Part shown: positions 1-8,859 of the stretch, in pieces
How the letters are laid out: every line of letters begins with the position of its first letter
How positions within the stretch are numbered: position 1 is the stretch's first letter
Assembly (NCBI RefSeq): GCF_028682175.1
Contig: NZ_JANHKS010000027.1
Location: 17,093-81,092 of the forward strand
From: Pseudomonas putida
GTDB lineage: Bacteria; Pseudomonadota; Gammaproteobacteria; Pseudomonadales; Pseudomonadaceae
Direction of reading: 5' to 3'
DNA length: 64,000 bases
The notes under the pieces: model-generated
The model's database searches: none
Seen by the model: only the letters and a program-made list of their open reading frames with translations
What the model was told of the DNA's origin: nothing
Program-made: the position numbers and the translations under genes

Positions 1-20
1 GGGCGAGGTAAATCAGCATT

Positions 21-986
21 ATGGAAACTCCACTTTCCACTTCTGGAAACGTGCCACCCCAACCGGGCTATCGCCCACCCATTTCCTTAAGCGGGATGGA
101 CTTCAAACTGCTGCGAGTGTTTCAGGCGGTGGTCGAGGCCGGCGGCTTCAGCGCCGCGCAGAACGAGCTGAACGTGGGGCTCGCCGCGATCAGCAAACAG
201 ATTTCGGACCTTGAAATCCGCATCGGCATGCGGCTGTGTACCCGGGGCCGGGAAGGGTTTCATCTGACCGAAGAAGGCAAGCTGGTCTATCAGGCCGCCA
301 TCGAACTATTTGCCTCGGTGGACACTTTCCGCGACCGCATAAGTTCGGCGCAGAACGAACTGATCGGAGACTTGAGTATCGGCGTTATCGACAACACGAT
401 GTCCGATAAAAGTTCGCCCTTAATAACATCGCTTCGAACAATGCACGATGAAGCGCCCAAAGTAAGACTGCGCCTGCATGCTTCGCAACTTGATGAAATC
501 GAACGCGGGGTGGTCGAAGGTCGGCTGACCGTCGGGATCGTGCCGGTCTACCAGCGCCGCGAAGAGTTCGACTATTTCGAGTTGTACGAAGAACATGCCC
601 ACGCCTACTGCGCCGAGGGGCATCCGCTGTTCGACGCCGACGACCAGGCGCTAGACGTCGACAGCCTGCGCCACCATCAGGTCATCAACCACCGTTACGC
701 AATCCACCGGGACAAGGCCAGTTTCGTCAACTACGACAGCCAGTCAGCGTCCGCTTCACAGGTCGAAGCCGTGGCGATCCTGATCCTGACAGGACGCTTC
801 ATCGGCTTCCTCCCGGAGCACTACGCCCGAAACCTGGTTCGCGACGGCCAACTACGCGCCCTGCGCCCGGACCTCATCCACCTGCGCACCCCCTTCAACC
901 TCATCCTGCGCCACAACGCCCCACGCAGCCCGCTGGTCAAAGCGTTCGCACAGGCGTTGGGGGTGGATTTGAAGCGGGAGGTGTAG
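21..986 (+). CDS. LysR-family transcriptional regulator
   Basis: A 321-residue LysR-type regulator. An N-terminal winged helix-turn-helix lies at about residues 26-85 (begins MDFKLLRVFQAVVEAGGFS, then the recognition segment around AAISKQISDLE), followed by a periplasmic-binding-protein-like effector domain to the end. The roughly 25 residues before MDFKLL are Pro/Ser-rich and not part of the family core, so translation could instead begin at that internal Met; a GAGG sits about 12 bases before the upstream ATG. No regulated partner is visible because the window begins 20 bases upstream. The effector is unknown. Confidence 0.9.
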   Translation: METPLSTSGNVPPQPGYRPPISLSGMDFKLLRVFQAVVEAGGFSAAQNELNVGLAAISKQISDLEIRIGMRLCTRGREGFHLTEEGKLVYQAAIELFASVDTFRDRISSAQNELIGDLSIGVIDNTMSDKSSPLITSLRTMHDEAPKVRLRLHASQLDEIERGVVEGRLTVGIVPVYQRREEFDYFELYEEHAHAYCAEGHPLFDADDQALDVDSLRHHQVINHRYAIHRDKASFVNYDSQSASASQVEAVAILILTGRFIGFLPEHYARNLVRDGQLRALRPDLIHLRTPFNLILRHNAPRSPLVKAFAQALGVDLKREV

Positions 987-1038
987 GCGCGGTCGAGTTC
1001 GCTCGCTGTGCGGGAGCTTGCCTGCAAAGCGTCGGCAA

Positions 1039-1341
1039 TCAGGCGATAGCTGCAAATGTCAGCCCGGTTGCGTGGACAACCCGGCGCATTGTTTTCAAGG
1101 TTGGATTGCCGCTTGGGGCGAGTGCCCGACGCAGGCTTTCACGGGAGAGCCCGGTTTTCTCTGCTATCACGGCCAGGCCGCCGCGTGCTTCAACCACATG
1201 CCTCAAGGCTGACAGAAAGGCAGACTCACCGCCTTCCTGGTCCAACTCCTCGAACGCGATCCGGAGATATTCCGCCGCGAATTGTGGATCATCCCGAATC
1301 ATCGCAATGACTGTATCGTCGTGATCACGTGATCTGGTCAT
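1039..1341 (-). CDS. Antitoxin-like HTH protein (addiction-module antidote family), orphan
   Basis: A 100-residue protein ending in a Cro/C1-type helix-turn-helix (about residues 55-95: GGLAVIAEKTGLSRESLRRA) with the layout of the HI1420-type addiction-module antidote family. The start at 1341 is chosen because GGAG lies 7 bases upstream; an ATG 33 bases further upstream has no such site. In this family the toxin (RelE/HigB-like) normally lies just upstream in the same operon. Here the upstream space holds only a repeat and the next gene in this direction is a HAD phosphatase, so the antidote appears to have no partner. Function as an antitoxin is inference from family. Confidence 0.75.
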   Translation of the reverse strand: MTRSRDHDDTVIAMIRDDPQFAAEYLRIAFEELDQEGGESAFLSALRHVVEARGGLAVIAEKTGLSRESLRRALAPSGNPTLKTMRRVVHATGLTFAAIA

Positions 1342-1451
1342 GGCTTTCTCCGTTGGGTGAGGTGGTTGGTACATCCCATGTTTACCCGCTAGATGTGAAT
1401 TGATCGGACGCTATGACCGAGAGCCTAGTGGTGGCAATTTGGTTGCCTATG

Positions 1452-1522
1452 CCCGTAGCAGCATGGCTTGCCAGCGGGAGCGATCTTGAAAACGCCCCGC
1501 TGGCAAGCCGTGCTGCTACAGG
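1452..1522. repeat. REP-like inverted repeat, family A, short variant with paired changes
   Basis: Two arms of about 24 bases (CGTAGCAGCATGGCTTGCC and its near complement) around a short spacer. The consensus GCCGGCGGG is GCCAGCGGG in the left arm, and the right arm carries the matching C-to-T change, so the hairpin is kept. It lies between the antitoxin-like gene and the HAD phosphatase gene. Confidence 0.85.
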
Positions 1523-1535
1523 AATGTGGGCGCCC

Positions 1536-2228
1536 TCAGCGGCCATACCCCGGCAAGCCCCAGTCTTCCAGCGGAAACTCAGCCAGCGACCCCAGCATCA
1601 GGTCGGCGTGGGCGTACTGCTCGGCGGGCATGTTCGAGCCCGGCACGGCTACGGCGTACATTCCGGCTGTCTTGGCGGCTGTCACGCCAAAGGGCGAGTC
1701 CTCGAACACCAGGCAATCGGCAGGATCTACGCCCAGATTGCGCGCGGCGACCAGGAAGATGTCCGGCGCAGGCTTGGCGGCGGTCACGTCCTGGTGGTCA
1801 GCCGTCACCACGTGCCTGAACAGCTCGAACCAGGAACGGTGGTTGCTCGTCTTCACGTGGAAGTAGTGCAGCGAGGAACTGGTGCCCACGGCAATCGGAA
1901 TGTTGTGCTCGGCCAGATGACGCACCAGCGCTTCGGCGCCGTGCATCGGCTGGGCGTGAGGGAAGCGCTCGTCGAGCATGGGCTGGCGCACGGTGAGAAA
2001 TTCGTCTGCAGACATCGGCAATTCAAGCGCGCCGATCACGTATTCGGCGAAGTCCTGCGAGCCGCGGCCGATGGAGTGCTGTTTGACGGACCAGTCGAAG
2101 GTCTTGCCGTGCCAGTTGGCGATGGTGTTGGTCACTTCGGTGTAGATGCCCTCGGTGTCCAGCAGCAGGCCGTCCATGTCGAAGATCACCGCCTTGATCG
2201 GTCCCTTGGGCTTGCGCGTGTCGCTCAT
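1536..2228 (-). CDS. HAD-superfamily phosphatase (subfamily IA)
   Basis: A 230-residue haloacid-dehalogenase hydrolase. Motif I is VIFDMDGLLLDTE (residues 14-26, nucleophile and acid Asp). Motif II is the VGTSSS segment, motif III the Lys in TAAKPAPD, and motif IV is CLVFEDSPFGV. An alpha-helical cap lies between motifs I and II. This is the arrangement of beta-phosphoglucomutase-like and pseudouridine-5'-phosphatase (HDHD1/YniC-like) enzymes that act on small phosphorylated sugars or nucleosides; the substrate cannot be read from sequence. It is single, with its start 178 bases from the divergent DUF945 gene. Confidence 0.88.
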   Translation of the reverse strand: MSDTRKPKGPIKAVIFDMDGLLLDTEGIYTEVTNTIANWHGKTFDWSVKQHSIGRGSQDFAEYVIGALELPMSADEFLTVRQPMLDERFPHAQPMHGAEALVRHLAEHNIPIAVGTSSSLHYFHVKTSNHRSWFELFRHVVTADHQDVTAAKPAPDIFLVAARNLGVDPADCLVFEDSPFGVTAAKTAGMYAVAVPGSNMPAEQYAHADLMLGSLAEFPLEDWGLPGYGR

Positions 2229-2406
2229 CTCATCGATCCCTTATCGCAGATTGAAACCCAGCCTAACGCTGGTGCAAGGGCCATGGCTAGGCGCAACGAC
2301 TGCAAAATACCCTCGGCAGGTGCTAACCTCGGCGCAGGTCTCGCCGCCCTTCGGGGTCAGGGAAGACACGATTTCTTTTCAAGAACGGACATCTTCGAGC
2401 CAATAC

Positions 2407-3894
2407 ATGAATAAATCAGCCAAATTTGCCGTAGGCATCGTCGTGGTTGCAGGCGCTGTCATCACCGCAGGCGCCTGGTACACAGGGACGCGTCTTGAGG
2501 GCGTGCTCGGTGATGCGGTTGCCCAGGCCAATCAGCAGATGCAGGCTGCGCTTGTCGGCCACCAGGGCAGCGGGAGCGTGCAACTGGTTTCCCTGGAACG
2601 CCACTTCTTCACCAGCACCGCGCATTACAAGCTTACTTTCCAGACGCCAAAACTCAACGACGGCCAGCCGGTCGTGTTGCTGTTCGTGGATAACATCGAG
2701 CACGGCCCGTTTCCATGGAGCCGCGTGAAATCCCTGCAACTGGTGCCGGCAATGGCCGCCAGCAACACGCAGTTGGAGAAGAACCTCTACGCCGAAAAAT
2801 GGTTCGCCATGACGGGCGACCAGCCGCCGCTGACCGGGCATTTCAGCATGGGCTACGACCGCGCCACCAAAGGGCGCGTCGAGGTGCGACCGTTCCAGTT
2901 CAGCAACCAGCAAGGCTCGTTCAGCTTCTCTGGCTTTACCCTCAATGCCACTGGCAGCGCCGATGGCGAGAAGCTTGAAGCCAACGGCCTGTTGGGTAGC
3001 CTGGACGTGACCGCCACCTCCGAAGAGGGCCCGGTCAAACTGAGCCTGCGCGATCTGACGTTCAACACCGGTGGCACCAAAGGCAAGTCCGGCTTCTATC
3101 TGGGCCACAGCGATGCGAAGGCAAGCTCGGCGATGTTCGAAGCTGCCGGTCGCCCGCCGATCGAGTTCAAGAACTTCGTCAACACCAGCCTCTTGCAGGA
3201 AGTCGAAGGCAACCTGAACGCCCAGGTGAGCTACGACATCGGCACGATCAACGTCGATGGCAAGGAGATCGGCTCTGCGCGGATGCTCTGGAAATTCGCC
3301 AACTTCGACATCGACTCAACCAAGGCCCTGCTGAAGATCTACCAGGAAAAAGTCCAGCCGCAGGCCCAGGCCGCAGCGGCGATGGGCGAATCCTATACGC
3401 CACATTTGAGCGCAGCGGACCAGGCGCTGGTGCAGGCTGAAGTCGGCAAGCTGCTGGCCGCCAAACCCCATATCGAGCTGGAAAAGCTGTCCCTCAAGAC
3501 CGCAAGCGGCGAAAGCCATTTCAGCCTGGCGATGGACCTGGCCAACCCGACTTCCCTCGACCAGCCTGGCGCGCAACTGCTCAAGCAACTGCTGACCCAA
3601 CTGGACGCCAGGCTGGTGCTGTCCAAGCCGATGATTCAGGACCTGGCCGCGCTGCAGGCCAAATCTGCCGGCCAGACCGACCCCGCCGCCATCGCGCAGC
3701 ACGCCCAAGGCACGGCCGAATCGGTCGGTGGCATGGCGGTGATGCTGCAAGTGGGCAAGGTCGAAGGCGACAACATCGTCTCCAATCTGCATTACGCCGA
3801 TGATGTGGTGGATTTCAACGGCGTGAAGATGAGCGCCCAGCAATTTGCCGCCGCGATGATGGGTAAAGTGGTCATGCTCAACGGCGGGCAATGA
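2407..3894 (+). CDS. DUF945 (YdgA-like) family protein
   Basis: A 495-residue protein with an uncleaved signal anchor at about residues 6-25 (AVGIVVVAGAVITAGAWY) and a long soluble periplasmic part typical of the YdgA/DUF945 family. The start at MNKSAK is preferred over upstream in-frame ATGs because it places the hydrophobic segment at the N-terminus and the upstream translation is not protein-like. Members are widespread in gammaproteobacteria and of unknown biochemical role. It lies tail to tail with the cysC-like gene, with 7 bases between the two stop codons. Confidence 0.85.
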   Translation: MNKSAKFAVGIVVVAGAVITAGAWYTGTRLEGVLGDAVAQANQQMQAALVGHQGSGSVQLVSLERHFFTSTAHYKLTFQTPKLNDGQPVVLLFVDNIEHGPFPWSRVKSLQLVPAMAASNTQLEKNLYAEKWFAMTGDQPPLTGHFSMGYDRATKGRVEVRPFQFSNQQGSFSFSGFTLNATGSADGEKLEANGLLGSLDVTATSEEGPVKLSLRDLTFNTGGTKGKSGFYLGHSDAKASSAMFEAAGRPPIEFKNFVNTSLLQEVEGNLNAQVSYDIGTINVDGKEIGSARMLWKFANFDIDSTKALLKIYQEKVQPQAQAAAAMGESYTPHLSAADQALVQAEVGKLLAAKPHIELEKLSLKTASGESHFSLAMDLANPTSLDQPGAQLLKQLLTQLDARLVLSKPMIQDLAALQAKSAGQTDPAAIAQHAQGTAESVGGMAVMLQVGKVEGDNIVSNLHYADDVVDFNGVKMSAQQFAAAMMGKVVMLNGGQ

Positions 3895-3901
3895 ACCACC
3901 G

Positions 3902-4546
3902 TTATCTTGCCAGCGCGTGTGAGCCGGTGAACGCGCGGTAAGCACTTGGCGGCCGGGTTTCGAGCAGTTGCGCAAGCAGTTGGTCGATGAACTGGTCGCC
4001 GTTTTCCACGCTGGTATCGACTACGTACTCCGGCTCGATCGGCGGCTCGTAAGGGCTGTCGATGCCGGTGAAGTTGCGGATCCGTCCTTCGCGCACAGCC
4101 TTGTACAGCCCCTTCGCATCGCGGCGCATGCATTCGCTCAGCGGCGTGTTGACGTGCACCTCGATGAACTGCCCCTCGGCGAAATGCTGGCGACAGGCAT
4201 CGCGGTCTTCGCGATACGGCGAAATCGCCGAAACGATCACGATCAGCCCCGCGTCCACCATGAGCTTCGCGACCTCGCCGATGCGCCGGACATTTTCCCG
4301 ACGGCTCTGCTCGCACATGCCCAGATCCTGGCACAGGCCCCGACGCAGGCGATCTCCGTCAAGCAGGTAACTGTGCAGGCCGTGGGCGACGAGTGTCTGG
4401 TCCAGCCGGTTTCCCAGGGTGGTCTTGCCGGCCCCGGACAGCCCCGTGAACCAGATGCAGCAGGCGCGCTGGCGCTTGAGCGATTCACGCTCGTCCTGGC
4501 CCACGGACAGGGGCGAGGCGATGATGGTCGGACGTGGCTCAATCAT
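3902..4546 (-). CDS. cysC: Adenylylsulfate (APS) kinase
   Basis: A 214-residue APS kinase making PAPS from adenylylsulfate and ATP. Visible features are the P-loop GLSGAGKTT (about residues 36-44), the DGDRLRRGL segment that binds APS, RRENVRRIGEVAKL, SAISPYREDRD, and the C-terminal block NFTGIDSPYEPP. The start at 4546 overlaps the end of the upstream sulfotransferase gene by 8 bases, so the two are co-translated. Pseudomonads normally carry APS kinase fused to CysN for general sulfate assimilation; a free-standing copy linked to a sulfotransferase suggests dedicated PAPS supply for a sulfation reaction (inference). Confidence 0.93.
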   Translation of the reverse strand: MIEPRPTIIASPLSVGQDERESLKRQRACCIWFTGLSGAGKTTLGNRLDQTLVAHGLHSYLLDGDRLRRGLCQDLGMCEQSRRENVRRIGEVAKLMVDAGLIVIVSAISPYREDRDACRQHFAEGQFIEVHVNTPLSECMRRDAKGLYKAVREGRIRNFTGIDSPYEPPIEPEYVVDTSVENGDQFIDQLLAQLLETRPPSAYRAFTGSHALAR

Positions 4547-5234
4547 AGGAAAACAACTCGTAGTCTCGGGCGTAGACCTCGCGGATTCGCTTGCGCGAGG
4601 CGTCGGAACACAGGCCGGCGGTCTGATAGCGCGGGCCGGGCGAGCGGTTGAGGTGGCGCAGTTGAGCGCTGATATCCAAGTGCTCGCAGAGGGCGGCGAA
4701 ATCCGACTCCAGGTGTTCCTGGCGGCCAATGAAATCGACGGCGATCTGGCCCATGCTGTTTTGCAGAAAATGATATTGCGGCGCGAAATGTATTTGTTTC
4801 GATACGTTTTCCGGATGCAGCCAGCCATCCACGAATGCGTCGAAGCGCGAATAACGGCTGACCAACTCGTAAGCCGCTCTATCCCGGGGCTGCGGATTTT
4901 GCAGTAAGTAACGATAAGCCGACAGTGCTCGATGTAATGGATCGCGTACAAAGCCAAACTTGAAGTATTGCTCATAGCGGTCTTTGAACTGCTTCTCATA
5001 CCAGTACAACGGCAGATGACCGGTGGGCGTGTCGCCAAATATCGACATCGCCACGCTGCTGCCAGCGCACTTGGGGACGTGGATGAAAATGCATTCGAAA
5101 TGGTCGAAAGCCTCGGGAAACCGGGCCTTGCGCGACAGCGTCTTGTTGACCACCTGGCGGTCGACGACAGAAAGCCGCTCCAGCAGAAACTCGCGGTGGC
5201 TCTTTGGAAACAACTTCCAGAGTAGGTGATTCAT
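4539..5234 (-). CDS. Sulfotransferase family protein
   Basis: A 231-residue PAPS-dependent sulfotransferase of the Sulfotransfer_2-like type. The 5'-phosphosulfate loop is HVPKCAGSS (residues 52-60), and the 3'-phosphate site is FVRDPLHRALSAY (95-107) with the expected Arg and Ser. There is no signal peptide or membrane span, so it is probably cytoplasmic and acts on a lipid-linked or soluble glycan or lipid precursor; the acceptor is unknown. It is first in a two-gene operon whose second gene is APS kinase, overlapping by 8 bases. The upstream 317 bases are AT-rich and hold the promoter and a repeat. No polysaccharide gene is adjacent. Confidence 0.88.
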   Translation of the reverse strand: MNHLLWKLFPKSHREFLLERLSVVDRQVVNKTLSRKARFPEAFDHFECIFIHVPKCAGSSVAMSIFGDTPTGHLPLYWYEKQFKDRYEQYFKFGFVRDPLHRALSAYRYLLQNPQPRDRAAYELVSRYSRFDAFVDGWLHPENVSKQIHFAPQYHFLQNSMGQIAVDFIGRQEHLESDFAALCEHLDISAQLRHLNRSPGPRYQTAGLCSDASRKRIREVYARDYELFSYD

Positions 5235-5457
5235 GAGAGGTGACCTGTAACGAGGTATGTAGCGAATTTCAGGTTACAGGCAGTTATAACGGGCGGGGCG
5301 AACTTTGCAAATACTTTACGTAAGTGGGAAGTTCAACTGATGAATGTATAGCTTGTATGGTTGTTGTTACATGTTCCTGTTTTGGGTTTTGTAACATGCA
5401 CTAACTGGCTGTTTTCCTTACTGTTAAAAAGTATCTGTTTTGTGAATCACCGCTCAC
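5235..5457. other. AT-rich intergenic region upstream of the sulfotransferase operon
   Basis: No gene is seen. It is clearly lower in GC than its surroundings (for example around 5300-5450) and presumably holds the promoter of the sulfotransferase-cysC pair, which reads leftwards from 5234. No specific operator was recognised. Confidence 0.4.
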
Positions 5458-5550
5458 CTTGTAGGAGCGCGCTTGCCCGCGACCGCGATCTGCCTGTGCC
5501 AAATGTGTTGAATGACACGACGCAATCGCGGGCAAGCGCGCTCCTACAGG
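5458..5550. repeat. REP-like inverted repeat, family B variant
   Basis: A 93-bp hairpin with arms TGTAGGAGCGCGCTTGCCCG and the matching complement. It differs from the other family B copies (GAGTGAGCTTGCTCGCGAT) at several paired positions. It abuts the stop codon of the J-protein gene at 5552. Confidence 0.85.
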
Positions 5551-5551
5551 C

Positions 5552-7159
5552 TTACCGAGTGAACCAGACCTGAAATTCCGGATAGGTCAGCGCCTTGTAC
5601 GCCGTAAACACCAGCACCACCGCGGCAAATATCAGCGGCCCGCGTTTCACCCTGGCAAACCGCTCACCGATCTTCTCGCGCAGCGCCGCATATGCCTTCG
5701 GATAGCGTCCGGGCGAGGCAAATATCCACAGCAGCATAAGCACTGCAAAGCACCCCGATGCCCACGCCCCCACTTGCGAACCGATGTAGCTCGCAAGCGC
5801 CAGCGGCACGCCGTGACGAATCACCAGCGCCTGGCACCCAGGCCAGCTCAGCCAATCCGGCAGCAACCGGCTGCTCAGCCACTCGTCCTGAGGTTGCAGG
5901 GCGGTCGCGACCGGCCCCCAGATGCGCATGACGAACATGCACACCGCAGTCATCAGCACCGGGTACACACCCAAGAGTGCCGCGACATCCGCAAACGAGG
6001 TCGGCCGCGACAGCATGTGCTGCGGCAGGGTGCAGGTCAGCGCCATGAGTATCCAGCCAATCCACAGCCAGCGGCGCACGTGAACCGGGCGCGTGTGCAA
6101 TTCACGCCAGCCTTGCAGGTCGGCATTGGGGAAATGCTCCAGCAGGTCCGGGAAGCGATGGCTCAACTTGCTGCACAACAGCTCGCAGGCTTCCCACAGA
6201 TCGGCATTGCCGTTGCGCACCAGGTGCACACGCTCGGCATTGCTGGCGGGTGGGTCGAGCACCAGTACGGCGGCCTGCTCATCGGTGCGGGTCGAGCCAC
6301 GGATCAGGCTGCGCTGAAGCTGCTTGAGGTACTCCTGTTTCTCGCAACGCTCGATCAGGCCGTGCCAGATGAAATCGGGCTGCGGTGTCGTGCGGCTGTT
6401 GATGTCCCAGCCAAACAAGGTGCAGATCCGGTCGAACAGCGATGGCGACCAGCCCTGGGTGTTGTGCAGAAACACCAGCATCCAGCGATACAACTGCTGG
6501 CGGCGCTCCAGGGCATTGAGCCACGGCTGGCGGCTCAAGGTTTCGATGGCACCGAACAGACCACGCTCGTCGCCCTTGGCCAGCGACGCCTCGAAGCCCT
6601 CGCGCTGGTCGTCCAGCAAGGCTTCGGTCAGCCAGCCTTCCTGATCGGGGTTGATGGGCGTGGTTTGCCAGGGCGTCAGCCAGTGCAGGTGCGCAATACC
6701 CGCCTGCAGCAGGGGAATATTGGCCTTGGGGTCCTGCAGGCAACGGTTGAGCAACGCCTGCTGGAACGGTGCCGCGCAGCCTTGCTCCTGGGCTTGCAGA
6801 TACTGTTGCTGCAGGTTGCTGTCGGTCGTGTGGCTGGCCAGCTCCAGTGCCAGCTTGGCGGCGAGCTCCGAAGACGTCGGGCCCCAATCGGTCAGCGCGG
6901 GCTGCTCGGCACTCATCTGCTGCGGCGCGATTTCAGGCTCGTCGCTGATCGAGGAAGTCTCGACCTCAACGTACTCTTCCTCGTCTTCGTACTCGCGCAT
7001 CCGCGCCCAGTTCAGCGCATGTTCATAGGCTTCGCGCAGGCGCTGAAACGCCTGCGGATCGTCGTCCGGACGATTGACCTTCAACAGCCTGGCGTACTGA
7101 CGCTTGATGCTGCGCTCGTCAGCATCGCGGTCCAGTTCAAGAACGCTCCAATGATCCAT
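5552..7159 (-). CDS. Membrane-anchored J-domain protein, partner of HscC (DjlB/DjlC-like)
   Basis: A 535-residue protein with a J-domain at residues 1-55 (MDHWSVLELDRDADERSIK, helix II KRQYARLLKV, helix III FQRLREAYEHAL), an acidic linker, a long helical middle and four or five C-terminal membrane segments (after residue about 365). The signature HPD tripeptide is RPD (NRPDDDP). The start at 7159 is preferred to a GTG 12 bases upstream because GGGGAG precedes it with an 11-base spacer. It follows hscC by 5 bases. E. coli also encodes HscC beside the membrane J-proteins DjlB and DjlC, which supports the pairing. Confidence 0.85.
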   Translation of the reverse strand: MDHWSVLELDRDADERSIKRQYARLLKVNRPDDDPQAFQRLREAYEHALNWARMREYEDEEEYVEVETSSISDEPEIAPQQMSAEQPALTDWGPTSSELAAKLALELASHTTDSNLQQQYLQAQEQGCAAPFQQALLNRCLQDPKANIPLLQAGIAHLHWLTPWQTTPINPDQEGWLTEALLDDQREGFEASLAKGDERGLFGAIETLSRQPWLNALERRQQLYRWMLVFLHNTQGWSPSLFDRICTLFGWDINSRTTPQPDFIWHGLIERCEKQEYLKQLQRSLIRGSTRTDEQAAVLVLDPPASNAERVHLVRNGNADLWEACELLCSKLSHRFPDLLEHFPNADLQGWRELHTRPVHVRRWLWIGWILMALTCTLPQHMLSRPTSFADVAALLGVYPVLMTAVCMFVMRIWGPVATALQPQDEWLSSRLLPDWLSWPGCQALVIRHGVPLALASYIGSQVGAWASGCFAVLMLLWIFASPGRYPKAYAALREKIGERFARVKRGPLIFAAVVLVFTAYKALTYPEFQVWFTR

Positions 7160-7164
7160 CTGGC

Positions 7165-8859
7165 TTACCACTCCCCGCGTTCGAACCGGTCCACCTGCTC
7201 GACCAGACGCTTGCGCACCTCGCCGATCTGGCGTTCATCCTGAGTTTCCAGCACCTGCTGGAACTGGCTGGCCCACATGCCGATCAACTCGCGGGCATCA
7301 CCCAGGTATTCCTGATACAGCCGCTCCAGACGCGCCACCATGTGGGTGTTCACCTGCTGCTCGCGTGGATGGATCTTCAAGGACTCCAGCACCTTGAGCC
7401 GCTCCTGTATCTCGGCGGCAGACAGCACGCCGGGGTTGTTCTCGATGACCAGCGTGTGCGCCTCGCCGGTCATGGGGATGCGCACGTCGGCTTCCAGGAT
7501 GCCGTTGCTGTCGTAGGTGAAACGCACGTCGATCTCGACCTCGCCCGCTTTGTGCGGCGGCACCTGGATTTCCAGTTCGCCCAGCGCGATGTTGTCCTTC
7601 ACCAGCCGGCTTTCACCCTGGAAAATATTCACGATCACGTGGCGCTGGTTGTCCTGCAGGGTGTTCACCGTTTTCACCCGGCTCACCGGCACCACGCTGT
7701 TGCGCTCGATGATCGGCAGGTAATGGCCTGCCTCCTGAACCTTGCCCATGGTGCGCGACACTTCGATGCCCAGCGTGTAAGGGCAGACATCCGTCAGCAC
7801 CACTTCTTCCAGCGCCGAGTCCCGAGCCTTGAGCGCCGCTTGAATCGCCGCGCCCTGGGCCACCACCTCGTCGGGGTTGAGGGTGATGGACGGGAAGCGG
7901 CCAAACAGACTGGCCGTCAGCTTACGAATCAGCGGCATGCGCGTGGTGCCGCCCACCAGCAGGATTTCGTCCAGATCCGCGACGCGAATACGCGCGTCCC
8001 GCAGCGCACGCTCGATGGGCGCGCGCAGGCGGTCCAGCAGCGGCGTGTAGAGCTTGATCAACTGATCCTGAGTGATGCTCTGGCGCCATTCGCAGTCAGC
8101 GTGACGCAGCACGAAATCGACGCTCGCCTCCTGGCCCAGCGCCTTGCGCACCCGCTCCGCCTCGCGGCGCAGCGCCTGCTTGACCGAGTGAATGGTCGGG
8201 AACGCCGTCTCGCCCTTGTGCAGCGAAACGAAATGCTCCATCAGCAACTGATCGAAATCCTCGCCGCCCAGGAAGTTATCCCCCGCGCTGGCGCGCACCT
8301 CCATCACACCCTCGAACAACTCCAGAATCGACACGTCGAAGGTGCCGCCGCCCAGGTCGAACACCAGAAAGGACGTCTCGCCTTCCTTCTGATGCAGCCC
8401 GTAGGCCAGGGCCGCCGCCGTGGGTTCGTTGATCAGCTTGTCGACCTTCAGCCCCGCCAGCTCACCGGCTACCCGCGTCGCCTTGCGCTGCGCATCGCTG
8501 AAATACGCCGGCACACTGATGACCGCCTCCGTCACCGGTTCGCCAAAGGCGCGCTCCACGTCTGCCTTCAGACTCTTGAGCACCAGCGCCGACAACTCCT
8601 CCGGCCGATAACTGCGCGCACCCAGCTTCACCTCATGAGCACTGCCCATGTGCCGCTTGAACAGCGCCGTAGTCGTATCCGGATGCGTCTGCAAACGCTC
8701 GCGAGCGGCTTTGCCCACCAGCACATGCCCCTCGTCATCCAGCCCGACGACACTAGGCGTCAACAACTCCCCCAGCGCATTGCTGACCAGTTGCGTGGCG
8801 CCATCGCGCCAGACGGCGACCAGGCTGTTGGTGGTACCAAGATCTATACCGACGATCAT
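7165..8859 (-). CDS. hscC: Hsp70-family chaperone HscC
   Basis: A 564-residue DnaK-like chaperone, shorter than DnaK (about 640). The nucleotide-binding domain begins at MIVGIDLGTTNSLVAV; phosphate loop 2 is DLGGGTFDVS and the adenosine motif is LVGGTTRMP. A substrate-binding beta domain follows the DVCPYTLGIE linker, with a short helical lid at the end. Length and the neighbouring membrane J-protein gene match HscC rather than DnaK or HscA; there is no isc operon or grpE nearby. It is transcribed first in the two-gene operon. E. coli HscC is known to act with its own J-proteins and not as a general DnaK. Confidence 0.92.
   Translation of the reverse strand: MIVGIDLGTTNSLVAVWRDGATQLVSNALGELLTPSVVGLDDEGHVLVGKAARERLQTHPDTTTALFKRHMGSAHEVKLGARSYRPEELSALVLKSLKADVERAFGEPVTEAVISVPAYFSDAQRKATRVAGELAGLKVDKLINEPTAAALAYGLHQKEGETSFLVFDLGGGTFDVSILELFEGVMEVRASAGDNFLGGEDFDQLLMEHFVSLHKGETAFPTIHSVKQALRREAERVRKALGQEASVDFVLRHADCEWRQSITQDQLIKLYTPLLDRLRAPIERALRDARIRVADLDEILLVGGTTRMPLIRKLTASLFGRFPSITLNPDEVVAQGAAIQAALKARDSALEEVVLTDVCPYTLGIEVSRTMGKVQEAGHYLPIIERNSVVPVSRVKTVNTLQDNQRHVIVNIFQGESRLVKDNIALGELEIQVPPHKAGEVEIDVRFTYDSNGILEADVRIPMTGEAHTLVIENNPGVLSAAEIQERLKVLESLKIHPREQQVNTHMVARLERLYQEYLGDARELIGMWASQFQQVLETQDERQIGEVRKRLVEQVDRFERGEW

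Noticed and set aside
3902..5038. 378-codon frame extending cysC upstream as a possible fusion protein
   Set aside because: The upstream part lies out of frame over the sulfotransferase gene and is not protein-like; the 8-base gene overlap explains it.
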